Source: Streptomyces sp. NRRL F-5126
GTDB taxonomy: Bacteria; Actinomycetota; Actinomycetes; Streptomycetales; Streptomycetaceae
Length of the DNA stretch: 64,000 nucleotides
Assembly: GCF_000721265.1 (NCBI RefSeq)
Contig: NZ_JOFZ01000015.1
Coordinates: 124,001 to 188,000, forward strand
Direction: 5' to 3'
This document shows positions 54,023 through 63,874 of the stretch, piece by piece. Every line of letters begins with the position of its first letter. The first letter of the stretch is position 1. The notes below the pieces were generated by a model. The model made no database searches. It had not been told where the DNA came from and was given only the letters and a program-made list of their open reading frames with translations. The position numbers and the translations under genes were made by a program.

Positions 54023-54464
54023 CCTCGACGTCGTCGACAGCGTTCTCCAGGTACTTCTGGAGGAAGAACCTCTCCTCCGCGGTGATGCGGCGCGGCCGCT
54101 GCGCTTCGAGGTCGTAGGGCACGACGACCGTCGACGCGCGGACGTACACGCGCTCGGGCAGCTCCGCGGTCGCCATGTCCTTCACCTCGTACGCGACCGT
54201 CAGGGAGGCCGCTTTGACCTCCGTCACCCACAGCTCGATCGGCACCGGCTCGTAGCGGTGGACGAGCGGCAGCTTGTAGTCGATCTCGTGGCGCGCCACG
54301 ACGGACCCGCCGGAGAACGACGCCGAGCCGTCGCCCGGCGCCAGGCGGAACATGAAGTCGATGCGCGCCTCCTCCAGGTAGCGGAGGAAGACCACGTTGT
54401 TGACGTGGCCGAACGCGTCCATGTCCGCCCAGCGCAGCGGGCAGCGGTAGAGGAATCTGGCCAT
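54012..54464 (-). CDS. Acyl-CoA thioesterase, 4HBT hot-dog fold
   Basis: 150 residues, one hot-dog domain. The signature RWADMDAFGHVNNVVFLRYLEEAR carries the catalytic Asp and the conserved His-Val-Asn-Asn turn of the YbgC/4-hydroxybenzoyl-CoA thioesterase group. It hydrolyses acyl-CoA or an aromatic acyl thioester; the substrate is unknown. ATG at 54464 is two bases after the ettA stop, so the two are co-transcribed, an arrangement often seen in actinobacteria. Length and fold are normal. Confidence 0.93.
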   Translation of the reverse strand: MARFLYRCPLRWADMDAFGHVNNVVFLRYLEEARIDFMFRLAPGDGSASFSGGSVVARHEIDYKLPLVHRYEPVPIELWVTEVKAASLTVAYEVKDMATAELPERVYVRASTVVVPYDLEAQRPRRITAEERFFLQKYLENAVDDVEGDQ

Positions 54465-54466
54465 GG

Positions 54467-56131
54467 TCAGTCGCGCGTGAGCTTCCTGTACGTGGCGCGG
54501 TGCGGCCGCGCCGCGTCGGCGCCGAGGCGCTCGACCTTGTTCTTCTCGTACGCCTCGAAGTTGCCCTCGAACCAGAACCACTTCGAGTTGCCCTCGTAGG
54601 CGAGGATGTGCGTCGCGACCCGGTCGAGGAACCACCGGTCGTGGGAGACGACCACGGCGCAGCCCGGGAAGTCGAGGAGCGCGTTCTCCAGCGAGGACAG
54701 CGTCTCGACGTCGAGGTCGTTGGTCGGCTCGTCGAGGAGCAGCAGGTTGCCGCCCTGCTTCAGCGTGAGCGCGAGGTTCAGCCGGTTGCGCTCACCGCCG
54801 GACAGCACGCCGGCCGGCTTCTGCTGGTCGGGGCCCTTGAATCCGAAGGCGGACACGTAGGCGCGCGACGGCATCTCGACCTGGCCGACGTTGATGTAGT
54901 CGAGTTCGTCGGAGACGACCGCCCACAGCGTCTTCTTCGGGTCGATGTTCTCGCGGCCCTGGTCGACGTAGCTGATCCTGACCGTGTCGCCGATCTTGAT
55001 CGAGCCCGTGTCGGGCTGCTCGAAGCCCTGGATCATCTTGAACAGCGTGGTCTTGCCCGCGCCGTTGGGGCCGATCACGCCGACGATGCCGTTGCGCGGG
55101 AGCGTGAACGACAGGTCGTCGATGAGGAACTTGTCGCCGAAGGACTTCGACAGGTGCTCCACCTCGACGACGACGCTGCCGAGGCGCGGGCCCGGCGGGA
55201 TCTGGATCTCCTCGAAGTCCAGCTTGCGCATCTTGTCCGCCTCGGCGGCCATCTCCTCGTACCGGGCGAGACGGGCCTTCGACTTGGCCTGGCGGCCCTT
55301 GGCGTTGGAGCGGACCCACTCCAGCTCTTCCTTGAGCCGCTTGGCGCGCTTGGCGTCCTTCTGGCCCTCCACCTTGAGGCGGGTCTGCTTCGTCTCCAGG
55401 TACGTGGAGTAGTTGCCCTCGTAGCCGATGGCGCGGCCTCGGTCGAGCTCCATGATCCAGCCGGCGACGTTGTCGAGGAAGTACCGGTCGTGGGTGACGG
55501 CGACGACGGTGCCCGGGTACTTGGCGAGGTGCTGTTCGAGCCACTGCACGGACTCGGCGTCCAGGTGGTTGGTGGGCTCGTCGAGGAGGAGCAGGTCGGG
55601 CGCTTCGAGGAGAAGCTTGCACAGGGCGACGCGGCGGCGCTCGCCGCCGGAGAGGTTGGTGACGGGCCAGTCGCCCGGCGGGCAGCCCAGCGCGTCCATG
55701 GCCTGTTCCAGCTGGGTGTCCAGGTCCCACGCGTTCGCGTGGTCCAGGTCCTCCTGGAGCTGCCCCATCTCCTCCATGAGGGCGTCGGAGTAGTCCGTCG
55801 CCATCAGCTCGGCGACCTCGTTGAACCGCTTGAGCTTGCCGATGATCTCGGCGGCACCCATCTGCACGTTCTCCAGGACTGTCTTCGAATCGTCCAGCGG
55901 AGGCTCCTGGAGGAGCATGCCGACGGTGTAGCCGGGCGACAGGAACGCGTCGCCGTTGGACGGCTGCTCGAGGCCGGCCATGATCTTGAGGACGGTGGAC
56001 TTGCCCGCGCCGTTCGGGCCGACCACACCGATCTTCGCGCCCGGCAGGAAGCTCAGCGTCACGTCATCGAGGATGACCTTGTCGCCGTGCGCCTTACGTG
56101 TCTTGCGCATCGTGTAGATGTACTCAGCCAA
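54467..56131 (-). CDS. ettA: Energy-dependent translational throttle protein EttA (ABC-F)
   Basis: 554 residues, two ABC domains without membrane part. Domain 1: GPNGAGKST at about 38, signature LSGGERRR, LLLDEPTNHLDAESV. A long charged linker (about 240-310), the P-site tRNA interaction motif region, joins it to domain 2: GPNGAGKTT, SGGERNRLNLALTL, DEPTNDLDVETL. The N-terminus AEYIYTMRKTRKAHGDK is typical. It binds the ribosomal E site and regulates entry into elongation according to energy state. The start is TTG at 56131; the next ATG (in YTM) would trim a conserved stretch. Confidence 0.95.
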   Translation of the reverse strand: MAEYIYTMRKTRKAHGDKVILDDVTLSFLPGAKIGVVGPNGAGKSTVLKIMAGLEQPSNGDAFLSPGYTVGMLLQEPPLDDSKTVLENVQMGAAEIIGKLKRFNEVAELMATDYSDALMEEMGQLQEDLDHANAWDLDTQLEQAMDALGCPPGDWPVTNLSGGERRRVALCKLLLEAPDLLLLDEPTNHLDAESVQWLEQHLAKYPGTVVAVTHDRYFLDNVAGWIMELDRGRAIGYEGNYSTYLETKQTRLKVEGQKDAKRAKRLKEELEWVRSNAKGRQAKSKARLARYEEMAAEADKMRKLDFEEIQIPPGPRLGSVVVEVEHLSKSFGDKFLIDDLSFTLPRNGIVGVIGPNGAGKTTLFKMIQGFEQPDTGSIKIGDTVRISYVDQGRENIDPKKTLWAVVSDELDYINVGQVEMPSRAYVSAFGFKGPDQQKPAGVLSGGERNRLNLALTLKQGGNLLLLDEPTNDLDVETLSSLENALLDFPGCAVVVSHDRWFLDRVATHILAYEGNSKWFWFEGNFEAYEKNKVERLGADAARPHRATYRKLTRD

Positions 56132-56280
56132 GAGAAACCGTCCGGCAATCGAGAAGGGTCAAGGTGCGGCTCCGCCGCGTGAGGGCAGATACAGCCCATC
56201 TTGCCAGCCTGCCGCCCCCCGGCGGAAACCAGTGGGCTCCGCCGGGGCCCGCGAGGCGTCCGCCCGGCCCGCCGGCACCG

Positions 56281-57789
56281 TCACCGGCCGGCCCGCGGGG
56301 CCTTCTTCCTGGTGCGCACGAGGAAGATCACGCCGCCGCCCACCACCACGAGCGCGATGGCGATCCCCGCCATCAGGGGGGTGGCGCTCGACGAGCCCGT
56401 CTCGGCGAGGCCGCTGCTCGCCAGGTCGGTCGTGCCGCCGCCCGCGGTGCCCCCGGCGGAGGCCGCGCTCAGGTTGCTGACGCCCTGGCCGGAGCGTGGC
56501 GCCGCGCCGGCGGTGAGGCAGTCGAGGGTGCCGGAGAATTCCTGCTCGAAGCCGTGGTCGCCGGTGACCGTGACGTCGTAGCGCTGGTCCTCCGCGACCG
56601 GCAGCGTCACCGTCTTGGCCTTGCCCGCCGCGACGGTCTCGCGCTCCTGCCCCATCTCGAACGAGAACGCGCCTTCGCCCCGGTTGGTGGCCGTGACGTC
56701 CAGGCCGCTCTTCGCGCAGTCCTTCCGCGCCGTGAGCGTCGCCGTCGCCGCGTCCGGCGCCCAGGTGCCTGACGCCGACGCGGAGACCGTCGAGTCGCTC
56801 GACCCGGCCAGGATCTGCGTCTGGCTCCTGCTGATCCCGGCGAAGACCCGCCCGACCGGCACGGACGTCGTGGCCTGCACGCCCAGCTCCGCCGTGCCCG
56901 CCTTCGCCTGGCCCGGCCGGCCGTCGAGCGGCGGGGCGAAGTACAGCTCGGTGCCGTTCTTCGCCTTGGTCACCGGCTTGCCCTGGGCGTCGGTGACCCT
57001 GACCCCGCTCTCGGCCGCGTCGGCCGGAGGCACCACCGTGACGCTGTCCGCGTCCGTACTGACCCTGATCGGGCCGATCCGCTCGCCCGCCTTCCCGGAC
57101 ACCGCGGACGGCGTGAGGCTCAGCGAGGCGCGCGGCTCCCGCTCCGAGCGGGCGTGCGCGCCCAGCCAGTCCGCCAGCCGCTCCGCATGCGGGTCCGTCG
57201 CGTCCACGTCGGCGCCGTCCGACAGCCGCCAGATGGCCACCTGCGTGCCCGCCGCCGCACTCTGCGCCGTCAGGGCGCCGGAGTGTGCGGTACGGGCGAG
57301 CGCGGCGAGGTCGTCGACCTGCGGGTACGAGTGGCGCAGTATCCACAGGATCCTGCCCGCGTTCCTGTTGCTTCCGAGCGAGCTCTGGGCCCAGGGTGTC
57401 TCCGCGTATCTGGCGTCGTCCTGAACGGGGTTGTCGATGTCGACGCAGTACGTCTTGAGCTTGCCGCCGCCGTCGACGTTCATCTCGAACAGGCCCGCGT
57501 CCAGCTGCTCGTCCGTGGTCCGGCCGTGGGCGTCCTTCTTGTGCAGGACGGCCGTGCCGTGCACATCGAGGCCGTCGAGGACGGCCGTCGCGCCGTCCTG
57601 CTGCCCGTCGGCGAGGTCGTCGGCCGCGGCCGTACCGGCCCCGGCGGCCAGGCCGGCCACCAGCAGACCGGAGACGACGGCCGCCGAGGCGAGGCGCATG
57701 GCGCCGAGCCCTGCCGCGCGGACGCGCCCCCTGGCACGTACGGAACCAGCCCTCCGCCGCCCACTTGAGACCGATATCACAGAAAGCAC
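56281..57789 (-). CDS. Thioester-domain (TQXA) surface protein with LAETG sorting signal
   Basis: 502 residues. Signal peptide (about 1-56), then a TQXA thioester domain. Cys115 (YCVDIDNP) and Gln183 (GTQVAIW) are the pair that form the internal thioester, which can bind covalently to a surface. Next come an Ig-like region and a Gly/Ser-rich part. The sorting signal is LAETG (461-465), a hydrophobic helix and RTRKK tail; LAxTG is the motif of class E sortase in Streptomyces. So it should be wall-anchored. GTG 57789 has AAGGGA upstream. No sortase gene is adjacent. Confidence 0.9.
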   Translation of the reverse strand: MLSVISVSSGRRRAGSVRARGRVRAAGLGAMRLASAAVVSGLLVAGLAAGAGTAAADDLADGQQDGATAVLDGLDVHGTAVLHKKDAHGRTTDEQLDAGLFEMNVDGGGKLKTYCVDIDNPVQDDARYAETPWAQSSLGSNRNAGRILWILRHSYPQVDDLAALARTAHSGALTAQSAAAGTQVAIWRLSDGADVDATDPHAERLADWLGAHARSEREPRASLSLTPSAVSGKAGERIGPIRVSTDADSVTVVPPADAAESGVRVTDAQGKPVTKAKNGTELYFAPPLDGRPGQAKAGTAELGVQATTSVPVGRVFAGISRSQTQILAGSSDSTVSASASGTWAPDAATATLTARKDCAKSGLDVTATNRGEGAFSFEMGQERETVAAGKAKTVTLPVAEDQRYDVTVTGDHGFEQEFSGTLDCLTAGAAPRSGQGVSNLSAASAGGTAGGGTTDLASSGLAETGSSSATPLMAGIAIALVVVGGGVIFLVRTRKKAPRAGR

Positions 57790-58109
57790 CGAATTCCCTT
57801 TCGCCAGGGGCACTTTCGTGCGGAGCCCCTTGGACAGTCGGAATCCTAGGGAGGACCGCTGTGGCCGACGGCCTTTCTCGTGTCCGGGCGGCCGTAACGC
57901 ATCGGAATCGTTATCGGCCGTACAGCGCGGCACAGGAGTGACTCCACGGGAGAAGATGCCTCCTGTCGACTTGTCGGCTCGCCTCGAACCCGCGTGACCG
58001 CCCGTCAGTTCATGGTTCCCGCGGCCCGGCTCTCCCATCTCCACCCCCTGTGCCGCCCTGCACTGGTGTGCCGCCCTGGCCCGGCCGGGGGCCGGCCGGC
58101 CCCGCCCGC
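57790..58109. other. Intergenic region upstream of the thioester protein gene
   Basis: 320 bp between the ssbB stop and the surface-protein start. At its ssbB side it carries a 16-bp palindrome (58088-58103). The rest must hold the promoter of the surface-protein gene; I see a TAGGAT -10-like element (57843-57848, minus strand) without a matching -35. No supported gene. Confidence 0.5.
58088..58103 (-). terminator. Palindromic hairpin after ssbB
   Basis: GGGGCCGGCCGGCCCC, an exact palindrome within a longer GC-rich stretch, starts 6 bp after the ssbB stop. Alternative pairings are possible; no T-tract. Confidence 0.5.
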
Positions 58110-58718
58110 TCATCCGTTGCGCGCTGCGGACCGCCCGCCGCCCGCGCTCTCCACCGGCTCGGCCGCGTCCTCCGCAGGGCGGCCTGCCCGCGCGGGCCCG
58201 CCGTCGCGTCCACCGGGCCGTTCGGGCGGCCCGGACTCCCACAACTGCCCCTGCCCGCCGTCCGGCGCCCGCTCACGCACCGGACGGTGGCCGGCGCCCG
58301 CCTTCGCCAGCAGCCCCGCGACCGCCTCGCCCTGGCTGAGCGCGCCACGGCTTGCGGGTACCCGCGCCACCCGCCGGAACGCGGACGTCCCGCGGCTGAG
58401 GTCGTGGCCCGCGGCCGAGGCCTCGATGTCCACGAACGTCCTGCGCCTGCCTTCCCTCTCCTCCTCGCGTACCCGCAACCTGCCCTGCACCACCAGGGGT
58501 TCGCCCACGGACACGGAGGCTGCGAGATTCGCCGCCAGCGCGCGCCACGCCCAGACCGTGTAGAAACTCGTCGGCCCGTCCGTCCAGTCGGCCGCCGCCC
58601 TGTCCCACCGCCGTACGGGCACGGCGAACCGGAAACGGGCCACTCCGCCCGTCGGCGAATCCTTGAATTCCACGCCGGTCGCGACATTTCCGACCAGCGT
58701 CACCACGGTGTCCGTCAT
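58110..58718 (-). CDS. ssbB: Single-stranded DNA-binding protein SsbB
   Basis: 202 residues. An OB-fold occupies about 1-115 (TVVTLVGNVATGVEFKDSPTG, FRFAVPVRRWDR, SFYTVWAWRALAANLAASV, VVVQGRLRVREEE-like strands), followed by a long low-complexity tail. The tail ends ARNG, without the acidic DDDIPF-type tip of the replicative SsbA. That marks it as the SsbB paralogue, which in S. coelicolor is needed for chromosome segregation during sporulation. It is longer than the S. coelicolor form as I recall it. GGGGGAGAGG gives a strong ribosome site. It lies below the dynamin genes in the same direction. Confidence 0.88.
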   Translation of the reverse strand: MTDTVVTLVGNVATGVEFKDSPTGGVARFRFAVPVRRWDRAAADWTDGPTSFYTVWAWRALAANLAASVSVGEPLVVQGRLRVREEEREGRRRTFVDIEASAAGHDLSRGTSAFRRVARVPASRGALSQGEAVAGLLAKAGAGHRPVRERAPDGGQGQLWESGPPERPGGRDGGPARAGRPAEDAAEPVESAGGGRSAARNG

Positions 58719-58963
58719 TACGCCTCTCCCCCGTTTCCGGCGCGCGCCAGGCGCCATCCGCCGCGTATGCCCGCCGCGTACGCCCGCCGCGCTCACCGCT
58801 CGTGGCACCAGGGTGACCGAGTCGCGCGGATCCTGCTGAGCCCTGTGGACAAGTGGCCCGCGGCACCGCCGGAAGAGGGGCGGAGAGCCTTCGACTGTGG
58901 AAAACCTCGTCACCCGGCCGAGCGACTCCCCGGCGCTTCCACGGCTCGAACGGCCTCTACCGC

Positions 58964-61213
58964 TCAAGCTGTCCCTGCGCGGCCCGTCCTCCGCCGCGCC
59001 AAACCGGAACCGGTACCGCCCCTGGTCACCGGGCCCGTACCGGCCCTCCCCGCGCCCCCGTACCCCTGCACGCCGCCGCCTCCCGCCGTCAGCACGGCCG
59101 CGCCCGACGCCGTCCCCGACACCGCCGCGTACTGCTCGCGGACCTCCCGGTAGCGCATCAGCTCGGCCGCGATCGGGTCGAGCACCTTCGCCCGCCCGCA
59201 TCCCGCGGCCGTCTCGCGCAGCCGCCGCTCGACGTCCTGCCCGTACCTGCGTGCCGGCCCCCTCGCCGCCGCCGCGCACGCCCACTCCACGACCGGACCG
59301 CCGACGATGCCCGCGAGCATCACCATGGCGGGCGGCAGCAGCCCAGGCGGCACCACTGCGAAGATCTGCCCCAGCAGCCACAGCGCGCCGAAGATCTGCA
59401 GCAGCGTCATCGACGCCTGCACCAGCACCGCGGCCGGCCACCACGCGGGCCGCGGTGGGCGGCTGCTCGGCGCCGCCGCCGTGCCCGCCAGGTCGTCGAG
59501 CGCCTCGGGCAGCCCTGCCGAGCCCCGTACCGCCGCCTCGCGCACCGCCTGCGCCCACGGCGCGGGCAGCCCGTCGGACGCCTCGTCCGCGACTGTGCGC
59601 ACCGCCTGTTCGACCCGTTGGCGCGCCGTTGCCTCCTCCTCGACGACCAGCGGCTCCTCGGCCACTTCCGCGCCCGGTGTGCGCGTGCTCTGGTACCAGC
59701 GCCACAGCCTGAGCCAGGGCGTGCCGCAGGCGCGTCCCGCGTTCCTGCGCCACTCGCGCTCGGCCGTCTCACCGGCCGCGACGGCGCCGACCGCCCAGGC
59801 CAGCCGGTCGGCGAACTGCTCGCGCGAGCGCTCGCCGAGTCCTGAGCGCCCCTCCGCCATGTACGCGGGCCGCAGCCGCCGCGCCGCCGCGGCGACGTCG
59901 GCGGACAGCCGGCGCTCGGCGGCCGTGCGCTCCTGCACGAATCGGCCGAGCAGTTCGCGCAGTTCGCCGACGCCCTGCCCGCCGAGCGCGGACACGGCGA
60001 GCACCGTCGCGCCGGGCTCGTCGTACTCGCCGAGCGCCATCCCGTCCTCGTCCAGCAGCCTGCGCAGGTCGTCGAGCACCTGCTCGGCGGCCTCGCCCGG
60101 CAGCCGGTCGACCTGGTTGAGCACGACGAAGGTGACCTCGGCGTGTCCCGCGAGTGGGCGCAGGTAGCGCTCGTGGAGCGCGGCGTCCGCGTACTTCTCC
60201 GGGTCGACGACCCAGATCACCGCGTCCACCAGCCCGAGCACGCGGTCGACCTGGTCACGGTGGGCGGTGACGGCGGAGTCGTGGTCGGGCAGGTCGACGA
60301 GGACGAGGCCGTGCAACTCCTCGTCCCCGTCGCCGCCGGCGAGTGGCTTGCGGCGCAGTCTGCCCGGGATGGCGAGCCGGTCGAGCAGGCCCGCGGCACC
60401 GTCGGACCAGACGCACGCGATGGGCGCCGACGTGGTCGGCCTGCGCAGGCCCGTCTCCGAGATGGGCACGCCCGCGAGCGCGTTGAACAGCGTGGACTTC
60501 CCGCTGCCCGTGGCGCCCGCGATCCCGACGACGGTGTGGCGCGAGGAGAGGCGCTGGCGCGTGGATGCCTCGTCGAGCACCTGACCGGCCTCGGCGAGCA
60601 CGGCGGCGTCGACGCGGGTGCGGGAAAGGCCGACGAGCTCGCCGAGCGCGTCGAGACGTGCGCGCAGGGGGCCGGCGTAGGCGCTCCCGATGGGCGTGTG
60701 CGCGCCGCCGCCCGTGAGCAGGGACTCCGGGCCGTCCCCTTCGGTCCTCTGGCGCGCGCGCCGCGCGATGAGCCCGTCGTCCCAGCCGGCGGAGGCGAGG
60801 CCGGGCCGCGGCGAGCGTCCGGCCCCGCCGCTGGTCGCGCTGCCGGTCGCGCCGCCTGTCGCGCCGCCGGCGCCTGAGCCGCCGCCGTCCGGGCGGCCGG
60901 CGTCGCTGCCGCGGCCGGTGGCGCCGTCCCCGGCCTTGGTCGCGTCACCGGCGTCGGCCGCGTCGGCGGCCCGCGACGCCGGTGGCGCGGCGCCCGCACC
61001 GCGGTCGGCGCGGGCCCGGCCGCCCCCGGGCGCCCCGGAACCGGCGCGCCCGGCGCCTCCGGGTGCGGTGAGGGAGGCCCCGCCGGCGCCGGCGGTCTTC
61101 TCGGGGCCTGCCGCCGTCTCCGGGCCGGGGGCCGCGTCCGTACCCGCACCCGTACCCGTACACCGTCCGGCGCCGGCACCCGCCACATCCACCACATCAC
61201 TCACGGGAGTCAC
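58964..61213 (-). CDS. dynB: Dynamin-like GTPase DynB
   Basis: 749 residues. About 135 N-terminal residues are Gly/Ala-rich and disordered. The GTPase domain has G1 GATGSGKST (233-241), G2-like RRPTTS, G3 DLPDHDS and G4 NQVD. A helical stalk region follows, then two membrane helices ([43 protein letters not shown]) and a cytoplasmic tail. In S. venezuelae DynA and DynB stabilise FtsZ rings during sporulation septation. GTG at 61213 overlaps the dynA stop (GTGA). Confidence 0.9.
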   Translation of the reverse strand: MTPVSDVVDVAGAGAGRCTGTGAGTDAAPGPETAAGPEKTAGAGGASLTAPGGAGRAGSGAPGGGRARADRGAGAAPPASRAADAADAGDATKAGDGATGRGSDAGRPDGGGSGAGGATGGATGSATSGGAGRSPRPGLASAGWDDGLIARRARQRTEGDGPESLLTGGGAHTPIGSAYAGPLRARLDALGELVGLSRTRVDAAVLAEAGQVLDEASTRQRLSSRHTVVGIAGATGSGKSTLFNALAGVPISETGLRRPTTSAPIACVWSDGAAGLLDRLAIPGRLRRKPLAGGDGDEELHGLVLVDLPDHDSAVTAHRDQVDRVLGLVDAVIWVVDPEKYADAALHERYLRPLAGHAEVTFVVLNQVDRLPGEAAEQVLDDLRRLLDEDGMALGEYDEPGATVLAVSALGGQGVGELRELLGRFVQERTAAERRLSADVAAAARRLRPAYMAEGRSGLGERSREQFADRLAWAVGAVAAGETAEREWRRNAGRACGTPWLRLWRWYQSTRTPGAEVAEEPLVVEEEATARQRVEQAVRTVADEASDGLPAPWAQAVREAAVRGSAGLPEALDDLAGTAAAPSSRPPRPAWWPAAVLVQASMTLLQIFGALWLLGQIFAVVPPGLLPPAMVMLAGIVGGPVVEWACAAAARGPARRYGQDVERRLRETAAGCGRAKVLDPIAAELMRYREVREQYAAVSGTASGAAVLTAGGGGVQGYGGAGRAGTGPVTRGGTGSGLARRRTGRAGTA

Positions 61214-62814
61214 CTCGTTTCCTTCTGCAGTACGGACAGCGCGGCGATCAGTTCCGCCTGCGGCTCGGGCGCGACGCCCAGCGCCTCGAGCGGCGCGAGC
61301 CGCCGGTCGCGCTCCCCGTGCAGCACACGGTCGATGTACGCCGCCAGGAGCTCGGACCCCGCGTCGCGCAGCCGCAGCGCGCCCTGCGCACCGAGCAGCT
61401 CCGCGAGCCGCTCGCCCGACACGCGCGTGCGGCGCCCGCCCAGGAGCGAGGCGGCGAGCAGCGCGGACACGGTCTCCGACTCGGGGGCGGCATTGCGGTC
61501 GAGCTCGCGCACCTCCTCCTCGGCGAGCTCGTCGAGCTCGCGGCGCCAGCGCCGTACGCGCATCCCGACGCGCTCCGAGGTCTCGGCGTCCTTGCCCGCC
61601 GCGGTCAGGGCCCGCGCCGCGGGTTCGCCCTCCCACACCTGCGCCACCCGCTCGTCGGCGGCGGCCACGGCGCACTGGAGCAGCGCGCCGAGGCTCTCCT
61701 CCAGCGAGTCGAGCAGTTCACGCGCCGAGCTGTGGCGCGGGTAGCCGCGCCAGCGCGTACGGGCGTCGCCCGCGAGCACGGCGCCCTTCTGCAGCCGCCG
61801 GCGCACGCGGTCGTTCTCGGCGGCGTACGCCTCGTCCACGGCGCTCATCAGACGCCCGGACGCCGCGTGCTGGCAGGCGACGGCGGCTGCCAGCTCCGAC
61901 ATGCGCGCGCCGAGCGAGCGGACGACACCGCTCGCCGTGCGGACGACCGTCTGCTGCCGGGCGGCCGGGTCGTACGCGCGGTGCGCGAGCCAGCCGAGCA
62001 GCGGCGCGACGGCCGTGGTCGGCAGCAGTCCGCTGCCGCCGGCCGTGGATTCCGGCAGTTCGGGGATGGTGAACCGCGGCACCTCGCCGAGACCGGCCCG
62101 CTTGAGCAGGGCGCCGTACTGCCGGGAGACCTCGTCGACCATCTGGTGCGGCACCCGGTCGAGCACGGTCACGAGGGTCGCGTCGTACTCCTTGGCGGCG
62201 CGCAGCAGGTGCCAGGGGATCGCGTCGGCGTACCTGGACGCGGTGGTGACCATCACCCAGACGTCCGCGGCGCAGATCAACTCGGCCGCGAGCAGCCGGT
62301 TCTCCACGACGAGCGAGTCGACGTCCGGCGCGTCCAGGAGGGCGAGCCCGCGGGGCAGCCCGACCTCGGTCTCGACGACGAGCACGCCGCGTCCGTCGGT
62401 CCCGCGTGACGGCGCGGGGATCTGCTCGCGGTCCTGGGGCAGCCACACGCGGGTGAAGCCGGGCAGGACGCGCGTTCCCGCGAACCAGTGGTGGTCCTCC
62501 GGATGGCAGACCAGCACGGGCGTACGCGTGGTGGGCCGCAGCACGCCCGCCTCGGTGACCTGACGCCCCACCAGCGAATTGACGAGCGTGGACTTGCCGC
62601 CGCCGGTGGAGCCGCCCACCACGGCCAGCAGCGGTGCATCGGGGTCCTTGAGGCGGGGCAGCAGGTAGTCGTCCAGTTGCGCGAGCAGCTCCCCCCGGCT
62701 CTGCCGCGCGCGGGGGGCGCCCGGCAGGGGCAGCGGCAGACGCACGGCAGCGACACGGTCGCGCAGCGCGGAGAGTGCGTCGATCAGCTCAGGCCGTACA
62801 TCCAAGGTCACCAC
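61210..62814 (-). CDS. dynA: Dynamin-like GTPase DynA
   Basis: 534 residues. GTPase domain: G1 [10 protein letters not shown] (67-76), [11 protein letters not shown]3 LLDAPDVDS, and a degenerate G4 (TVLDRVP in place of NKxD). The second half is helical (stalk). No membrane helix, so it depends on its partner for membrane location. It is the upstream gene of the pair and overlaps dynB by four bases. GTG at 62814 starts the usual [14 protein letters not shown]-terminus; GTG at 62811 is equally possible, and the upstream extension to 62940 looks noncoding. Confidence 0.88.
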   Translation of the reverse strand: MVTLDVRPELIDALSALRDRVAAVRLPLPLPGAPRARQSRGELLAQLDDYLLPRLKDPDAPLLAVVGGSTGGGKSTLVNSLVGRQVTEAGVLRPTTRTPVLVCHPEDHHWFAGTRVLPGFTRVWLPQDREQIPAPSRGTDGRGVLVVETEVGLPRGLALLDAPDVDSLVVENRLLAAELICAADVWVMVTTASRYADAIPWHLLRAAKEYDATLVTVLDRVPHQMVDEVSRQYGALLKRAGLGEVPRFTIPELPESTAGGSGLLPTTAVAPLLGWLAHRAYDPAARQQTVVRTASGVVRSLGARMSELAAAVACQHAASGRLMSAVDEAYAAENDRVRRRLQKGAVLAGDARTRWRGYPRHSSARELLDSLEESLGALLQCAVAAADERVAQVWEGEPAARALTAAGKDAETSERVGMRVRRWRRELDELAEEEVRELDRNAAPESETVSALLAASLLGGRRTRVSGERLAELLGAQGALRLRDAGSELLAAYIDRVLHGERDRRLAPLEALGVAPEPQAELIAALSVLQKETR

Positions 62815-63124
62815 ATGCGAAGAATGCCCAATTTGATGCGTTTTTTGAAGCGTATAGCCACTTCTGCGCGCCGATAAGATCCGACTGGGTACCGTTCGGA
62901 AGATCCGACCGGACAGATGGGACGAGTGGGGCGCAGGCATAACGAGTGCACAACACCCGGCGCGCGGAGGGAAAAAACCGCTGCGGGATCGGAACTCGCC
63001 TGCGAGTATCGGTTCGCTTCACCGAACCTCCACAACATGCCATGGAGGTGAAGCAAACGGGCCAGGGTGATCGGACCCCTATCCTTGTCCCGGCCGGTCC
63101 CAGGACCGGCGCCGGCACCACCCG
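62815..63124. other. Intergenic region between dynA and tRNA-Arg
   Basis: 310 bp, divergent. It contains an imperfect hairpin (63016-63054: ACCTCCA/TGGAGGT and GCTTC/GAAGC with a five-base bulge) and a TATCCT element at 63080-63085 that could be the tRNA -10 box. The T-rich stretch at 62841-62846 makes this the least GC-rich part of the window. No gene supported. Confidence 0.5.
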
Positions 63125-63197
63125 GCCCCCGTAGCTCAGTGGATAGAGCAGGCGCCTTCTAAGCGCTTGGCCGCAGGTTCGAGTCCTGCCGGGGGCA
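63125..63197 (+). tRNA. tRNA-Arg (anticodon UCU)
   Basis: 73 nt. Acceptor stem GCCCCCG/CGGGGGC with discriminator A, D-stem GCTC/GAGC, anticodon stem GGCGC/GCGCT (one G-T pair), loop CTTCTAA with TCT at 63158-63160, 5-nt variable loop, T-stem GCAGG/CCTGC with loop TTCGAGT. CCA is not encoded. It reads AGA (and AGG by wobble), rare codons in this genome. Confidence 0.97.
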
Positions 63198-63357
63198 CAG
63201 ACGGCTCCGCCTCGCGCGCGGCCGAGGCCCCGGGTCCGGCGTGGGCCCACGGCGTACCGGCGCCAGGCCTTGTCACAGCCGTACGACTGTGTGCGTACTG
63301 TTCCGGGCATGGTCGGCATGGCGCGGTGCGACGGTTCGCGCGGGACGGGGGAACGCG

Positions 63358-63873
63358 GTGGGGGCGGCGGTACGTGACGTGGTGCGGGATGTGGTGACCG
63401 CTGTGGCGCCGCAGGAACTCCCCCTCCTCGACGGGTTGTCGGATCTCGACGAGGGCCGTGTGACGCAGTTCTTCGCGAGACCGGGCCGGCGCGCGGACCT
63501 GCTCGGGTTCGGGATCGACGAGGTCTCCGCCCTCGTTACCCCCGTGGTGTGGATGGCCGTGGACGAGACGGCCCGCCGTGCGGTGGGAGCCGTGGCCGAC
63601 TCATTCGTTCGGCGAGTCTCCGCAGGCCTGCGCCGCATGTCGGGCAGAGCGCCTCAGGACCCGCCTCCCGTACCGCCGTTGACGGCGGATCAGCTGTCCG
63701 CGGTGCATCGCCGCGTGCGGGAGCTGGCGGGTGCCTCGTCCGTCGGCAGGCCCCAGGCAGAGGCACTGGCCGACGCGGTCGTCTCCCGGCTGGCGCGTGA
63801 GCTGGGCGGCACACCGGATACGCGCCCCGCAGCCGGCGGGAGACAGGGGTCAGAACCGGAGCCGGGCGGCTGA
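63358..63873 (+). CDS. Conserved hypothetical protein
   Basis: 171 residues, not recognised. An N-terminal helical region (VRDVVRDVVTAVAPQELPLLDGL), then FGIDEVSALVTPVVWMAVDETARRAVGAVADSFV, and a C-terminal amphipathic part (LTADQLSAVHRRVRELAGAS; AEALADAVVSRLARELGG). No clear membrane helix. The GTG at 63358 follows GGGGGAA. It ends one base before the ATG of the next gene, so both form an operon, probably a soluble protein and its membrane partner. Confidence 0.65.
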   Translation: MGAAVRDVVRDVVTAVAPQELPLLDGLSDLDEGRVTQFFARPGRRADLLGFGIDEVSALVTPVVWMAVDETARRAVGAVADSFVRRVSAGLRRMSGRAPQDPPPVPPLTADQLSAVHRRVRELAGASSVGRPQAEALADAVVSRLARELGGTPDTRPAAGGRQGSEPEPGG

Positions 63874-63874
63874 G

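Noticed and set aside
62870..62877. GCCGATAA, the -10 form used by sporulation sigma factor WhiG
   Set aside because: It points away from dynA, and the expected TAAA 15 bp upstream is absent (CGTA instead).
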